Assembly: GCA_947455645.1 (NCBI GenBank)
Contig: CANGPA010000001.1
Coordinates: 1 to 64,000 of the forward strand
Length of the DNA: 64,000 nt
Direction: 5' to 3'
Source: Hyphomicrobiales bacterium
GTDB taxonomy: Bacteria; Pseudomonadota; Alphaproteobacteria; Rhizobiales; Beijerinckiaceae
A program made the translations under genes and the position numbers. Below the pieces are notes generated by a model. It was given only the letters and a program-made list of their open reading frames with translations. It was not told the origin of the DNA and made no database searches. Of this stretch, positions 9,066 through 25,029 are shown piece after piece. Position 1 is the first letter of the stretch; each line of letters starts with the position of its first letter.

Positions 9066-9844
9066 AGGATCGGCTCCGAACGGTCGGGCGTCGCATAGAG
9101 GCGGCCGCCGGCGTAATAGGCGCAGATCTTATCTTCCTCGAGACGCGTCACGACATCCGCAGCCTTATGGGCAGGAACATTCGCGAATTGCGAACCGAGA
9201 ATGGATTGTACCTTCACCGTGCCGCTTGATCCGGAGATATTGATCATGGCGGTTGGCAACAGCACATTGCGTTTGCCCGAAGCGCTTGAAACTTCCACTT
9301 CGAGATAGCGGATCATGTGCTCGGCCCGATCAAGCCAGATATCACGCACAATACCGCCCGTAACGCCATCAGCGCCCACAACAGGCATGCCGCGCGGATC
9401 GGGATCATTGTGATCGATGTGGAACCCGTCATTGGCCACTTGACGCAGCGGGACGATCTTCGCCGCACCCGATGTCGTGGTGTCCGGAATATCGAGACGC
9501 TCCGCATAAGAAGCAGGACCAACAGCATCAAGCATCGGATTGCCCGTCGGCACCATCGGTGCGCCGGGCCATGCCTCAGCCGGTGTTGCTTTTACGGGGC
9601 GATCATCGCCTGAACGCGCATCGGGCTTTTGAAGGGTCGACCCATCAGCAAGATGGAAGGTTTTAGGTTCCGGAATCGGGGGAAAGCCTTGAACGGTGAT
9701 ATAGTCCGAACGATCTGAGACAAGCGGATATCCTTCACGCTTGTTCTCTTGATGCAGGTAATAAATCACAGCGGCGAGCAGGCCCCAGAACAGATAGAGC
9801 GTAATCTGGGCAACGTCGAAATAACTGGTAATAGCTGCGTGCAT
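9062..9844 (-). CDS. puhA: Photosynthetic reaction centre H subunit
   Basis: The H subunit caps the cytoplasmic face of the L/M core and tunes quinone B reduction and proton uptake. The start is set at the ATG at 9844 (MHAAITSYFDVAQITLYLFW), because this matches the conserved PuhA N-terminus with one transmembrane helix. The frame extends to 9934 but adds only non-homologous sequence overlapping lhaA. At 260 residues it matches the usual length. The cytoplasmic domain has the PRC-barrel pattern, with DPDPRGMPVVGADGVTGG and RYLEVEVSS. The gene follows lhaA with a 1-nt gap. Confidence 0.96.
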   Translation of the reverse strand: MHAAITSYFDVAQITLYLFWGLLAAVIYYLHQENKREGYPLVSDRSDYITVQGFPPIPEPKTFHLADGSTLQKPDARSGDDRPVKATPAEAWPGAPMVPTGNPMLDAVGPASYAERLDIPDTTTSGAAKIVPLRQVANDGFHIDHNDPDPRGMPVVGADGVTGGIVRDIWLDRAEHMIRYLEVEVSSASGKRNVLLPTAMINISGSSGTVKVQSILGSQFANVPAHKAADVVTRLEEDKICAYYAGGRLYATPDRSEPIL

Positions 9845-9845
9845 G

Positions 9846-11300
9846 TCAGGCCTCCTTGTAGCCTTCGCTTCGATTCTCATCCCAAACGGATGAGCCGGGA
9901 TTATGCCGCTCAAGGCGGCGACCACCCATGCCAAACAGAGGCAGGGCGGCTATCAGCGTTGCAAGAAGCAACGCAATCTCGAGAATGAACACCGCGACAT
10001 AACCGGTCGCGACATTGGCCAGAGCAGCGCCAAAATGACCCGTATGGGCGAGGCTTGCGATGATGTCGCGTGCGGCGCCCGAAAAGGCGATCGACAATCC
10101 GGCAACGGTCGCTTGCACCGCGCCCCAACTGCCCAAGAGTATGCCGCTCATTTTCGCCGTGCCGCAGCCCATCATCGCGGTCAGCGTGCCGACCGAAAAC
10201 AGGCCTGCGCCAATCCCCACCGTTAATGACGCAACGCGGAAGAGACCGAGCGATCCGATCAGCGGCGCAGCGATCACGCCGACAAAGGCGATCATGCCAA
10301 TAACTAAACCGAGGCCGATCACGCGCATCGCCTCAACGGCGCGATTGAGCAAACGCTCGGCGATAAAGAAGCCGACGAGCATGCCGCCGGCAAGGGCCGC
10401 CATCAGCAGCGTCGTATCGCCAACCGGCAAACCGAAAACCTGTCCGCCGAAAGGCTCCAACAAAATGTCCTGCATGTTGAAGGCGGCTGTCCCCAGACCC
10501 ACAACCGTCAACAAACGTTTGAAGCCGGGGATCGATGACAGCGTCTTCCATGTTTCGGAAAAGCTTGGTGTCGCGGGTTCATCAAGCGTGCCACCGGGCC
10601 GACGCGGCTCTTGCTTCCACAAAGCGATGCCGTTCAGCACCATGGTGACAAGGGCGACGCCCTGAATGATCTTGATCAGACGAATTTCATCAAAGGTCTG
10701 GAGCAGTTGCGAAAATACAATCGCACTCACCACCATGCCGAGGAGCAGCGTTGTAAAGAGCAGCGCGACCACGCGCGGGCGCACATGTTCGGGTGCCAGA
10801 TCATTGGCGAGCGCAAGGCCCGCCGTTTGTGTCGTGTTAAGTCCGGCACCAATCATGAGAAAGGCAACGGCCGCGCCGGCTTGACCATAAATCGCCGGGC
10901 CATTGGTATCACCCGAGAGCAAGATGAGCGCGAAGGGCAGAATGGAAAATCCGCCAAACTGCAGCAGCGTGCCAAACCAGATATAGGGCACGCGCTTCCA
11001 GCCCAGCGCCGACCGGTGCGTGTCGGATTTGAACCCGATCAACGCGCGGAACGGCGCAAACACGACGGGCAAAGACACCATGAAGCCGACAAGCGATGCG
11101 GGCACGCCCAATTCGACAATCATCACGCGGTTGAGCGTGCCGGTGAGCAACACCGTCGCCACACCCACAGAGACTTGGAACAAGGCCAAACGCAACAGGC
11201 GCGGCAAAGGCAATTCAGCCGTTGCAGCATCGGCAAAAGGCAGGAACCCGGTTCCCACCTGCTGCCAGCCTCTTGCGAGTGCGTTGTTCAGTCTTCTCAT
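9846..11300 (-). CDS. lhaA: LH1 assembly protein LhaA (PucC/BCD-family carrier)
   Basis: A 484-residue MFS-like membrane protein with about 12 helices, of the LhaA/PucC/bacteriochlorophyll-delivery family. The motifs TGTLNRVMIVELGVPASLVG and FRALIGFKSDTHRSALGWKR are diagnostic. The latter follows helix 2 and resembles the MFS A-motif loop. LhaA is thought to deliver bacteriochlorophyll or help insert LH1 subunits. The stop lies 1 nt before puhA, and the start overlaps bchM by 4 nt. A second family member lies between bchG and bchP (23.7-25.0 kb). LhaA rather than PucC is preferred because of the bchM-lhaA-puhA context. Confidence 0.94.
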   Translation of the reverse strand: MRRLNNALARGWQQVGTGFLPFADAATAELPLPRLLRLALFQVSVGVATVLLTGTLNRVMIVELGVPASLVGFMVSLPVVFAPFRALIGFKSDTHRSALGWKRVPYIWFGTLLQFGGFSILPFALILLSGDTNGPAIYGQAGAAVAFLMIGAGLNTTQTAGLALANDLAPEHVRPRVVALLFTTLLLGMVVSAIVFSQLLQTFDEIRLIKIIQGVALVTMVLNGIALWKQEPRRPGGTLDEPATPSFSETWKTLSSIPGFKRLLTVVGLGTAAFNMQDILLEPFGGQVFGLPVGDTTLLMAALAGGMLVGFFIAERLLNRAVEAMRVIGLGLVIGMIAFVGVIAAPLIGSLGLFRVASLTVGIGAGLFSVGTLTAMMGCGTAKMSGILLGSWGAVQATVAGLSIAFSGAARDIIASLAHTGHFGAALANVATGYVAVFILEIALLLATLIAALPLFGMGGRRLERHNPGSSVWDENRSEGYKEA

Positions 11301-12007
11301 ACGCGGACGAGCTCCTGCGCATGGGAAATATAAAAGCGGCTATTGATGCGGTGATCACGACCAAGTGTCCAGCCTTCAAAGCGAGGGTCCTGTTGGATGG
11401 CCTGATGCAGTTTTTCAGCGCGATGCGGCACGATGGCCGGTGAACGATCACTGCGCGGGAACAGTTTGCCTGCAAGATGCATCGCGCCCAAAAGCGGCGT
11501 GTAAGGTGCAAAGGTGATATGGACACCGCGACGGCTCATCGCTGCAAGCCGCGCAAGCATCGTCATCATATCCGGCATTTCATAATGGATGAGCGAATCC
11601 ATACCGACGACATGATCAAAAAGACCAAGCCGCGGATCGAGCATATCACCGGAGAGATAGGTGATCGTGCCTTTAAGATTTTTCGGGCTGCGTTCGCGCG
11701 CGAGATCCACCAAAGTGGGCGACAGATCAATCGCCACAACATCGGCGCCACGTGAAGCGGCTTCGATTGCGAGTGCTCCGGTACCACAACCGGCATCCAA
11801 TACGCGAAGACCCGTCAGATCTTGCGGCAATTGCGCGAGCAATGTGGCCCGCATGCGATCGCGTCCTGCACGCACGGTGGCGCGAATGCCCGAGACCGGC
11901 GCGGCTGTCGTCAGACGCGACCATGCCGCCGCGGCGGTGCGATCGAAATAGGTTTCGATTTCACCGCGGCGTCGTGTGTATGTCGTATCGGAGCCTTGCA
12001 TGGTCAC
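11297..12007 (-). CDS. bchM: Mg-protoporphyrin IX methyltransferase
   Basis: SAM-dependent methyltransferase that converts Mg-protoporphyrin IX to its 13-monomethyl ester, the substrate of AcsF. The 236 residues include the SAM-binding motif I LRVLDAGCGTGALAIEAASR (about residues 68-87) and VVAIDLSPTLVDLARER after it. The late motif HITFAPYTPLLGAMHLAGKL is typical of BchM, as is the FPRSDRSP segment. It lies between bchL (17-nt gap) and lhaA (4-nt overlap), the standard place. Confidence 0.96.
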   Translation of the reverse strand: MTMQGSDTTYTRRRGEIETYFDRTAAAAWSRLTTAAPVSGIRATVRAGRDRMRATLLAQLPQDLTGLRVLDAGCGTGALAIEAASRGADVVAIDLSPTLVDLARERSPKNLKGTITYLSGDMLDPRLGLFDHVVGMDSLIHYEMPDMMTMLARLAAMSRRGVHITFAPYTPLLGAMHLAGKLFPRSDRSPAIVPHRAEKLHQAIQQDPRFEGWTLGRDHRINSRFYISHAQELVRV

Positions 12008-12024
12008 GTTCTGCCTCTGTTGTC

Positions 12025-19918
<7,894 letters not shown>

Positions 19919-20240
19919 CCTGATCCTCCCGGAAGATCCGGCTACCCCCTGCGGAAAAGCAGTTCGGGCCGAATTTCCTCTGGCCCAAAGCTACCTCTGC
20001 CGAGCAATAAGTGTCAAGCAATGTTGACGTCCAATAAAAATGACATCTATGATGAAGTGAAGGACGCCGAAGAATCTCCTGTTCGTGGGAGGATGAGCGC
20101 GTTAGAATGTCGCATGCCCGTTTCGGGAGAGTCGCCACAAGGGCGGCCCGGACCCATCGGTGGGCGTGTGAAGGAGCGATACCCGTCTGACGGGGTTACG
20201 TCAGAGCATGTGCCCGATCCGGGCAGTTGGGAGGGGTGCT
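19919..20240. promoter_or_regulatory. bchF-aerR divergent intergenic region
   Basis: This 322-bp region separates the leftward bch/puh unit from the rightward aerR-ppsR pair. Besides the PpsR-type box at 20012-20029 it holds no gene I can support. A 177-codon frame across 19856-20389 has a composition unlike a protein and is treated as spurious. A leftward -35 TTGACA (within the box) with a weak -10 around TAGCTT is compatible with a bchF promoter. No aerR promoter was confidently recognised. Confidence 0.55.
20012..20029 (-). promoter_or_regulatory. PpsR/CrtJ-type operator upstream of bchF
   Basis: TGTCAAGCAATGTTGACG fits TGT-N12-AC(A/G) and is a strong palindrome (GTCAA...TTGAC). Read leftward, it overlaps the TTGACA hexamer that would be the -35 element for bchF. 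This is the arrangement by which PpsR/CrtJ represses bch promoters under aerobic or high-light conditions in Rhodobacter. Unlike bchC, no second box is found 8 bp away. Confidence 0.6.
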
Positions 20241-21200
20241 GTGTCGGTTTCCGATCACACGGCGGAAAGGCGAGGTCTTCCATCGGGCCGTCAGGGCGCC
20301 GATGGTCGTTCGACGGACCGTCAGAACAAGGGCCAATCGGCCCGGTCATCCCATTCTTCCCCGGTTCCGCCACGCCAGCGGCCGCTTGATGGAGCGGCTC
20401 CCGAGCTTGAGGGCCCTTTGGTCGAGGCGGTGGAAAACGTCGTTATTCCCCGGCTTCAGCTCTATCTTGGCGCCGAGGGTGCCGCCGCAATTGAGCGCCT
20501 TCTTGAGGGCCAAACCCCTGATTCTGCTTTCATTTCTTCCTTTGGCCAGCTGATTATCAGCGCCGACAGCCGGGATGCGTTCCGCTTTGTTGAGATGCTG
20601 GTCGAACGGGGCGTTACCACCGAGGCGATCCTGCTCAATCTCATGGCACCCGTTGCCCGCACCATGGGGGAGATGTGGGAGGTCGATCTGTGTAATTTCG
20701 TTGATGTCACCGTCGGCCTGACCCGCATCCAGCAGATGATGCGGCAGGTGCGGCGCCCATCTCCCGCCGAAATCCTGGGTTCCGGATATAAGGGCACAAT
20801 TCTTCTCGTTCCGGCGCCGGGCGAGCAACACACATTCGGCCTTAAAATCGTTGAGGAATTTCTCTTGAAGGACGGCTGGGATGTCGATTGCCAGCTGCGC
20901 GCGGGGGTGGATGACATCACCGCTGCCGTTACCGAGAATTCTTATGATATTATTGGGTTTTCGGTGGGCGGTGTCCGCTTGATTGAGCCCTTGCGCTCAA
21001 TTATCAGCCTCGTCCGTCATCACTCTCTGAATCGGTCCATCAAGGTCATGATCGGCGGCGTCATCTTGGGCGGCCATTCAGATCTCACATCCTCTGTCGG
21101 CGCCGATGTTTGTATTACGGATGTTCATGAGGCCGTTTCTCAGGCCAATTCATGGATTGAGTCCACCAAATCCGCCCCATCCGACCAACCCGCCCTGTAG
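20241..21200 (+). CDS. aerR: B12-binding antirepressor AerR/PpaA
   Basis: Regulator that counteracts PpsR, with a B12-binding-like C-terminal domain; R. capsulatus AerR binds hydroxocobalamin. Visible: an N-terminal MerR-less helical region (EGPLVEAVENVVIPRLQLYL), VTTEAILLNLMAPVARTMGE, then the Rossmann-like domain with the ligand-histidine segment LVPAPGEQHTFGLKIVEEFL and the phosphate-contact region IIGFSVGG. The start chosen is the GTG at 20241, because GGGAGGGG stands 5-6 nt before it. An in-frame ATG at 20208 has no comparable ribosome site. This gives 319 residues, with about 45 residues of low-complexity polar sequence ahead of the fold. It pairs with ppsR 16 nt downstream. Confidence 0.9.
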   Translation: MSVSDHTAERRGLPSGRQGADGRSTDRQNKGQSARSSHSSPVPPRQRPLDGAAPELEGPLVEAVENVVIPRLQLYLGAEGAAAIERLLEGQTPDSAFISSFGQLIISADSRDAFRFVEMLVERGVTTEAILLNLMAPVARTMGEMWEVDLCNFVDVTVGLTRIQQMMRQVRRPSPAEILGSGYKGTILLVPAPGEQHTFGLKIVEEFLLKDGWDVDCQLRAGVDDITAAVTENSYDIIGFSVGGVRLIEPLRSIISLVRHHSLNRSIKVMIGGVILGGHSDLTSSVGADVCITDVHEAVSQANSWIESTKSAPSDQPAL

Positions 21201-21216
21201 TCTCGAGTATTTTTTC

Positions 21217-22677
21217 GTGAACGAGAATTCCGCCATCAAGAAGGGGACATCGCCGCTGTCTGAGCGCGGCTTTGGTGCGCTTGGCGCCAATCTTGAGTCG
21301 GTTGAACCGGCTTTGGCCGCCTCGATCCTCTCCTCCGCGGGTGACATTGTGTTCATCCTGAATGCCGATGGCGTCATTATCGACGGGGTTTTTGCCGCCG
21401 CTGATCTACCGGGTGATGTTTTTGTGGATTGGCCGGGCAAGAGTTTTGCCGAAACGGTGACGGTCGAAAGTCGTCCCAAGGTCAAAGACATGCTTCACGA
21501 CGTGGCGAATGATCAGCCGCCACGCTGGCGTCACGTCAATCATCTCATCAAAGCGGGCGAGGATTTGCCGGTCCGCTATATGTTGGTGAAAGCCGGTAAA
21601 GAGGGGCATGCCGTCGCGGTGGGTCGTGACATGCGCCCGATTGCGGCCATGCAGCAGCGTCTCGTGGCCGCCGAATTATCCATCGAGCAGGAATATGCGC
21701 GTCTGCGCCATGCTGAAAAGCGCTATCGCTTGTTGATGCAGGTGGCGACCGAAGCCTTGATGGTTGTGGATGGCCGTTCAGGCCGTGTGGTTGAAGCCAA
21801 TCCGTCGGCGGGTTCGCTGTTGAACAAGCCCTTGAAGAGGCTTGTGGGCTCCGCGCTTTCTGATTCTTTTTCGGGCGCTGATTCTGACAAAATCGCTGCA
21901 ATGCTTGCGTCTTTGCGGTCGGTCGGCCGGGTCGATGACGTCGCCCTCGCGCTCGGCGGTGACCAGCAAGCGGTCGCCAGCGCCACGGTATTCCGCGAAG
22001 ACAATGCGGTTTTCTATCTGATCCGTCTCTTCCCGCTTGCAGCCGGTTCGGGCGGCGTCGTCGTGCCGCGTGCGCAATCGCAGGCACTCGCCGCCATTCA
22101 TGCGATGCCGGATGCGTTTGTGATCACCGATTTCGAACGCCGGATCATCGCCACCAACACCGCCTTTCTTGAGGGCGCCCAATTGGGCAGCGAGGAACAG
22201 GCGCGCGGTGAAATGCTTGATCGTTGGCTCGGGCGTGTCGGTGTCGATACCGGTCTTTTGTTTTCGAGCGTGGTGGAGCAGGGCATTGTGCGCCAGTTTT
22301 CCACAGTCATGCGCGGCCAATTCGGTACCGTCGAGGATGTCGAAGTCTCAGCCGTCGCCTTGAAGGACATTGATCCGCCTGCCATCGGCTTTACGATTCG
22401 CCGCGTCGCCCGTCGCACCGCGATTGACGATCCGGGCAAACGCAGCCTGCTGCGATCGGTCGATGAAATGACCAAGCTCGTCGGCAAAGTGCCCCTCAAA
22501 GATCTCGTGCGCGAAACCGCCGACATTATCGAGCGGCTCTGCATCGAGGCGGCGTTGCAACTCAATGACAATAATCGCGCCAGTTCAGCCGATATGTTGG
22601 GGCTCAGCCGCCAGAGCCTCTATGTCAAACTCCATCGCTACGGGATCGAAGACAAAGCCGGACCCGATAAGGATTAA
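21217..22677 (+). CDS. ppsR: Transcriptional repressor PpsR/CrtJ
   Basis: Redox/light-responsive repressor of photosynthesis genes. From the GTG at 21217 the protein has 486 residues. Earlier in-frame ATGs overlap the aerR end and encode a proline-rich stretch not seen in the family. It has an N-terminal domain, two PAS domains (around YRLLMQVATEALMVVDGRSG and HAMPDAFVITDFERRIIATN), and a C-terminal Fis-type helix-turn-helix, RASSADMLGLSRQSLYVKLH. Only one cysteine occurs in the whole protein (ERLCIEAALQ, just before the HTH). The second cysteine that forms an intramolecular disulfide in Rhodobacter homologues is absent. No clear Shine-Dalgarno precedes the GTG, so translation may depend on aerR. 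Confidence 0.93.
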   Translation: MNENSAIKKGTSPLSERGFGALGANLESVEPALAASILSSAGDIVFILNADGVIIDGVFAAADLPGDVFVDWPGKSFAETVTVESRPKVKDMLHDVANDQPPRWRHVNHLIKAGEDLPVRYMLVKAGKEGHAVAVGRDMRPIAAMQQRLVAAELSIEQEYARLRHAEKRYRLLMQVATEALMVVDGRSGRVVEANPSAGSLLNKPLKRLVGSALSDSFSGADSDKIAAMLASLRSVGRVDDVALALGGDQQAVASATVFREDNAVFYLIRLFPLAAGSGGVVVPRAQSQALAAIHAMPDAFVITDFERRIIATNTAFLEGAQLGSEEQARGEMLDRWLGRVGVDTGLLFSSVVEQGIVRQFSTVMRGQFGTVEDVEVSAVALKDIDPPAIGFTIRRVARRTAIDDPGKRSLLRSVDEMTKLVGKVPLKDLVRETADIIERLCIEAALQLNDNNRASSADMLGLSRQSLYVKLHRYGIEDKAGPDKD

Positions 22678-22700
22678 GCCTGATCAAGACGGCGATTAAG

Positions 22701-22718
22701 CGTCAACTTGAATTGACA
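22701..22718 (+). promoter_or_regulatory. PpsR-type operator and putative bchG promoter
   Basis: CGTCAACTTGAATTGACA is a one-mismatch TGT-N12-ACA box. Its right half TTGACA can act as a -35 element, followed after 17 bp by TACCGT, only 6 bp before the bchG ATG at 22748. A half-site (CGTCA) begins at 22727, exactly 8 bp after the box, echoing the double-box spacing in front of bchC. The promoter assignment is tentative because it leaves almost no 5' leader. Confidence 0.5.
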
Positions 22719-22747
22719 GAAAAATCCGTCAGGCATACCGTCTCCCT

Positions 22748-23656
22748 ATGGAGAATTTGGCTTCCACGCAGTCGGACCGCGCGCTTCCCGCGCCATCGGC
22801 GGTGCTTGAACTCTTAAAACCGATCACTTGGTTTGCGCCGATGTGGGCATTTGGCTGCGGCGTCGTTTCGTCCGGCGTGTCCGTCCTTGCGCATCTCGAT
22901 CTTCTTCTGTTGGGCATTGCTTTGTCTGGCCCTTTGGTGTGCGGCACCAGCCAGGCGGTCAATGATTGGTATGACCGCCATGTCGATGCGTTGAACGAGC
23001 CCAATCGCCCCATTCCATCAGGACGTATTCCGGGACGGTGGGGACTATACATCGGAATCATTTGGAGCGGCGTGTCGCTGCTGGTTGCTTCAGCGCTTGG
23101 TGCGGCGGTGTTCTGGGCTGCGATATTTGGCCTTGCTGCGGCATGGGCCTATAGCGCGCCGCCTTTGCGGTTGAAGCAAAATGGCTGGTGGGGCAATGCC
23201 GCGGTTGGCCTGTGCTATGAAGGTCTGCCATGGTTTACGGGTGCGGCCGCTTTGCAAGGCGGTGTGCCGTCAACGCCCATTCTTCTGCTGGCTTTGCTCT
23301 ACAGCATCGGCGCACATGGAATTATGACTCTGAATGATTTCAAATCGGTCGAAGGTGATACCCAAATGGGTGTTGCGTCTTTGCCGGTTCAACTCGGTGT
23401 TGATCGCGCCGCGCGGTTTGCCTGTTTTGTCATGGCGCTGCCGCAGCTCGTTGTGATTGCGCTTCTCGTGATGTGGGATCGTCCGTTTCACGCCTTCGGT
23501 GTCATCGGTCTTCTTCTTGTTCAATTCGGCTTGATGCGCCGTCTCTTGCGTGACCCGAAAGGACAAGCCGCATTCTATAATGCAACCGGCACCACGCTTT
23601 ACGTTTCTGGCATGCTGGTTTCCGCTTTTGCCGTGCGCACGCTCACGGGAGGTTAG
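22748..23656 (+). CDS. bchG: Bacteriochlorophyll synthase (geranylgeranyl/phytyl transferase)
   Basis: UbiA-family prenyltransferase that esterifies bacteriochlorophyllide a with geranylgeranyl-PP, in the inner membrane. The 302 residues show the prenyl-PP/Mg binding motif TSQAVNDWYDRHVDALNEPN (about residues 75-94), then RPIPSGRI, the second aspartate-rich region ITLNDFKSVEGDTQMG-like (read as IMTLNDFKSVEGDTQMGVAS), and eight or so membrane helices. It opens a plus-strand unit bchG-pucC-like-bchP-tspO. Confidence 0.96.
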   Translation: MENLASTQSDRALPAPSAVLELLKPITWFAPMWAFGCGVVSSGVSVLAHLDLLLLGIALSGPLVCGTSQAVNDWYDRHVDALNEPNRPIPSGRIPGRWGLYIGIIWSGVSLLVASALGAAVFWAAIFGLAAAWAYSAPPLRLKQNGWWGNAAVGLCYEGLPWFTGAAALQGGVPSTPILLLALLYSIGAHGIMTLNDFKSVEGDTQMGVASLPVQLGVDRAARFACFVMALPQLVVIALLVMWDRPFHAFGVIGLLLVQFGLMRRLLRDPKGQAAFYNATGTTLYVSGMLVSAFAVRTLTGG

Positions 23657-23657
23657 A

Positions 23658-25028
23658 ATGACGCTCGGAACAACTCAGGGACATCTCAGCTGGTTTGGCA
23701 TTGTGCGTTTGGGTCTCGTGCAAACCGCATTGGGTGCGATTGTTGTCCTCTCAACATCGACGGTTAATCGGTTGATGATTGTTGAGCTCGCTTTACCTGC
23801 ACTCGTGCCGGGCTTGCTCGTAACATGGCATTACGCGTTGCAAATTTTGCGGCCGCGTTGGGGCCATGGGTCTGATGTCGGCGGGCGTCGGACGCCGTGG
23901 ATTCTCGGTGGCATGGCGGTGTTGGCTTTGGGTGGATTCTGCGCTGCGTTTTCAGTGCCGGTAATGGCAAGCTCGCATCTCATCGGTCTCGGTTTGGCCG
24001 CGATTGCTTTCACATTGATTGGCGCAGGTGTTGGCGCAGGCGGCACAACACTTTTGGTTCTTCTTGCTGAAAGTGTGCCGCGTGAACGCCGCGCGGCGGC
24101 GGCCACGATTGTCTGGATCATGATGATCGCAGGCTTTGTGATCACCGCCGGCATTATCGGTCATACGCTTGCGCCCTATTCCCCCGATCGTCTTGTGATG
24201 GTGGCGGCGATTGTGTGCGCCGGTGCATTTGCGCTTGCGCTTGTGGCTGTGACCGGGCTCGAAAATAAATTAACGCGCACTCAAGAGGCAAAAGTCGCGA
24301 GTGGAGAGGCTGCACACAACAAGCAGGACTTCAAAGCGGCTCTCAAAGAAGTCTGGCAAGATGACAGCGCGCGCCGCTTTGCGATTTTCGTTTTCGTTTC
24401 CATGCTCGCTTATAGCGCACAAGAACTCGTGCTCGAACCCTTTGCCGCTTTGGTATTCGGTATGCCGCCTAATGAAACAGCGCTGATTGCCGGGGCACAA
24501 CATGGTGGCGCGCTTGCCGGTATGATTCTCGTCGGTGTGTTTGCGACATTTTGGAGTCGGTCGAAACTCTCCGCTTTGCGCAACTGGATTGTGGCGGGTT
24601 GTCTTGGCTCAGCCTTGGCTGTCATTGGTCTCGTTGCCGCTGCGCGCATCGGCATCGGCTTTCCCTTACGGCCGATGGTGTTCGCGCTGGGCTTTGCGAA
24701 TGGCATTTACGCCGTGGCAGCGATCGGCTCGATGTTTACATTAGCTGAAAGTGCGGGGCGCGCGCGTGAAGGTATTCGCATGGGCCTCTTCGGTGCGGCG
24801 CAAGGCGTTGCGTTCGGCATTGGCGGCATGGGTGGATCAAGCCTTTCCGATTTGATGCGCTACCTCACTGGCGCGCCTGACCTCGCCTATGGTTTGGTTT
24901 TTACGGCAGAGGCGGTGCTCTTCATCATCTCTGCAGGGCTTGCCCTGTCTATTGGTCGTCGTGGTGTAAGCCAAACTGCATCGCCTGCATTTTCAATGTC
25001 GCACAAAGCCGGTGTTCACGGAGGATGA
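23658..25028 (+). CDS. PucC/BCD-family membrane protein between bchG and bchP
   Basis: A 456-residue MFS-like protein, paralogous to lhaA, with about 12 helices. The N-terminal motif LSTSTVNRLMIVELALPALV and the loop RPRWGHGSDVGGRRTPWIL are family-diagnostic. The start at 23658 follows GGGAGG with good spacing and comes one base after the bchG stop. The frame can be extended back to 23550, inside bchG, which is rejected. In R. capsulatus and relatives a gene of this family stands at the same place between bchG and bchP. The likely job is bacteriochlorophyll transport or delivery to assembling complexes, not experimentally assigned for this protein. Confidence 0.9.
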   Translation: MTLGTTQGHLSWFGIVRLGLVQTALGAIVVLSTSTVNRLMIVELALPALVPGLLVTWHYALQILRPRWGHGSDVGGRRTPWILGGMAVLALGGFCAAFSVPVMASSHLIGLGLAAIAFTLIGAGVGAGGTTLLVLLAESVPRERRAAAATIVWIMMIAGFVITAGIIGHTLAPYSPDRLVMVAAIVCAGAFALALVAVTGLENKLTRTQEAKVASGEAAHNKQDFKAALKEVWQDDSARRFAIFVFVSMLAYSAQELVLEPFAALVFGMPPNETALIAGAQHGGALAGMILVGVFATFWSRSKLSALRNWIVAGCLGSALAVIGLVAAARIGIGFPLRPMVFALGFANGIYAVAAIGSMFTLAESAGRAREGIRMGLFGAAQGVAFGIGGMGGSSLSDLMRYLTGAPDLAYGLVFTAEAVLFIISAGLALSIGRRGVSQTASPAFSMSHKAGVHGG

Positions 25029-25029
25029 G

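Noticed and set aside
9845-9934. 30-residue N-terminal extension of PuhA
   Set aside because: The canonical PuhA start is at 9844 and the extension overlaps the lhaA coding end.
20023-20046. A second TGT...ACA pair near the bchF box
   Set aside because: Spacer is 18 bp rather than 12, so it does not fit the PpsR operator.
23550-23657. N-terminal extension of the PucC-like protein into bchG
   Set aside because: The ATG at 23658 has a good GGGAGG site and matches the family start; the extension overlaps bchG.
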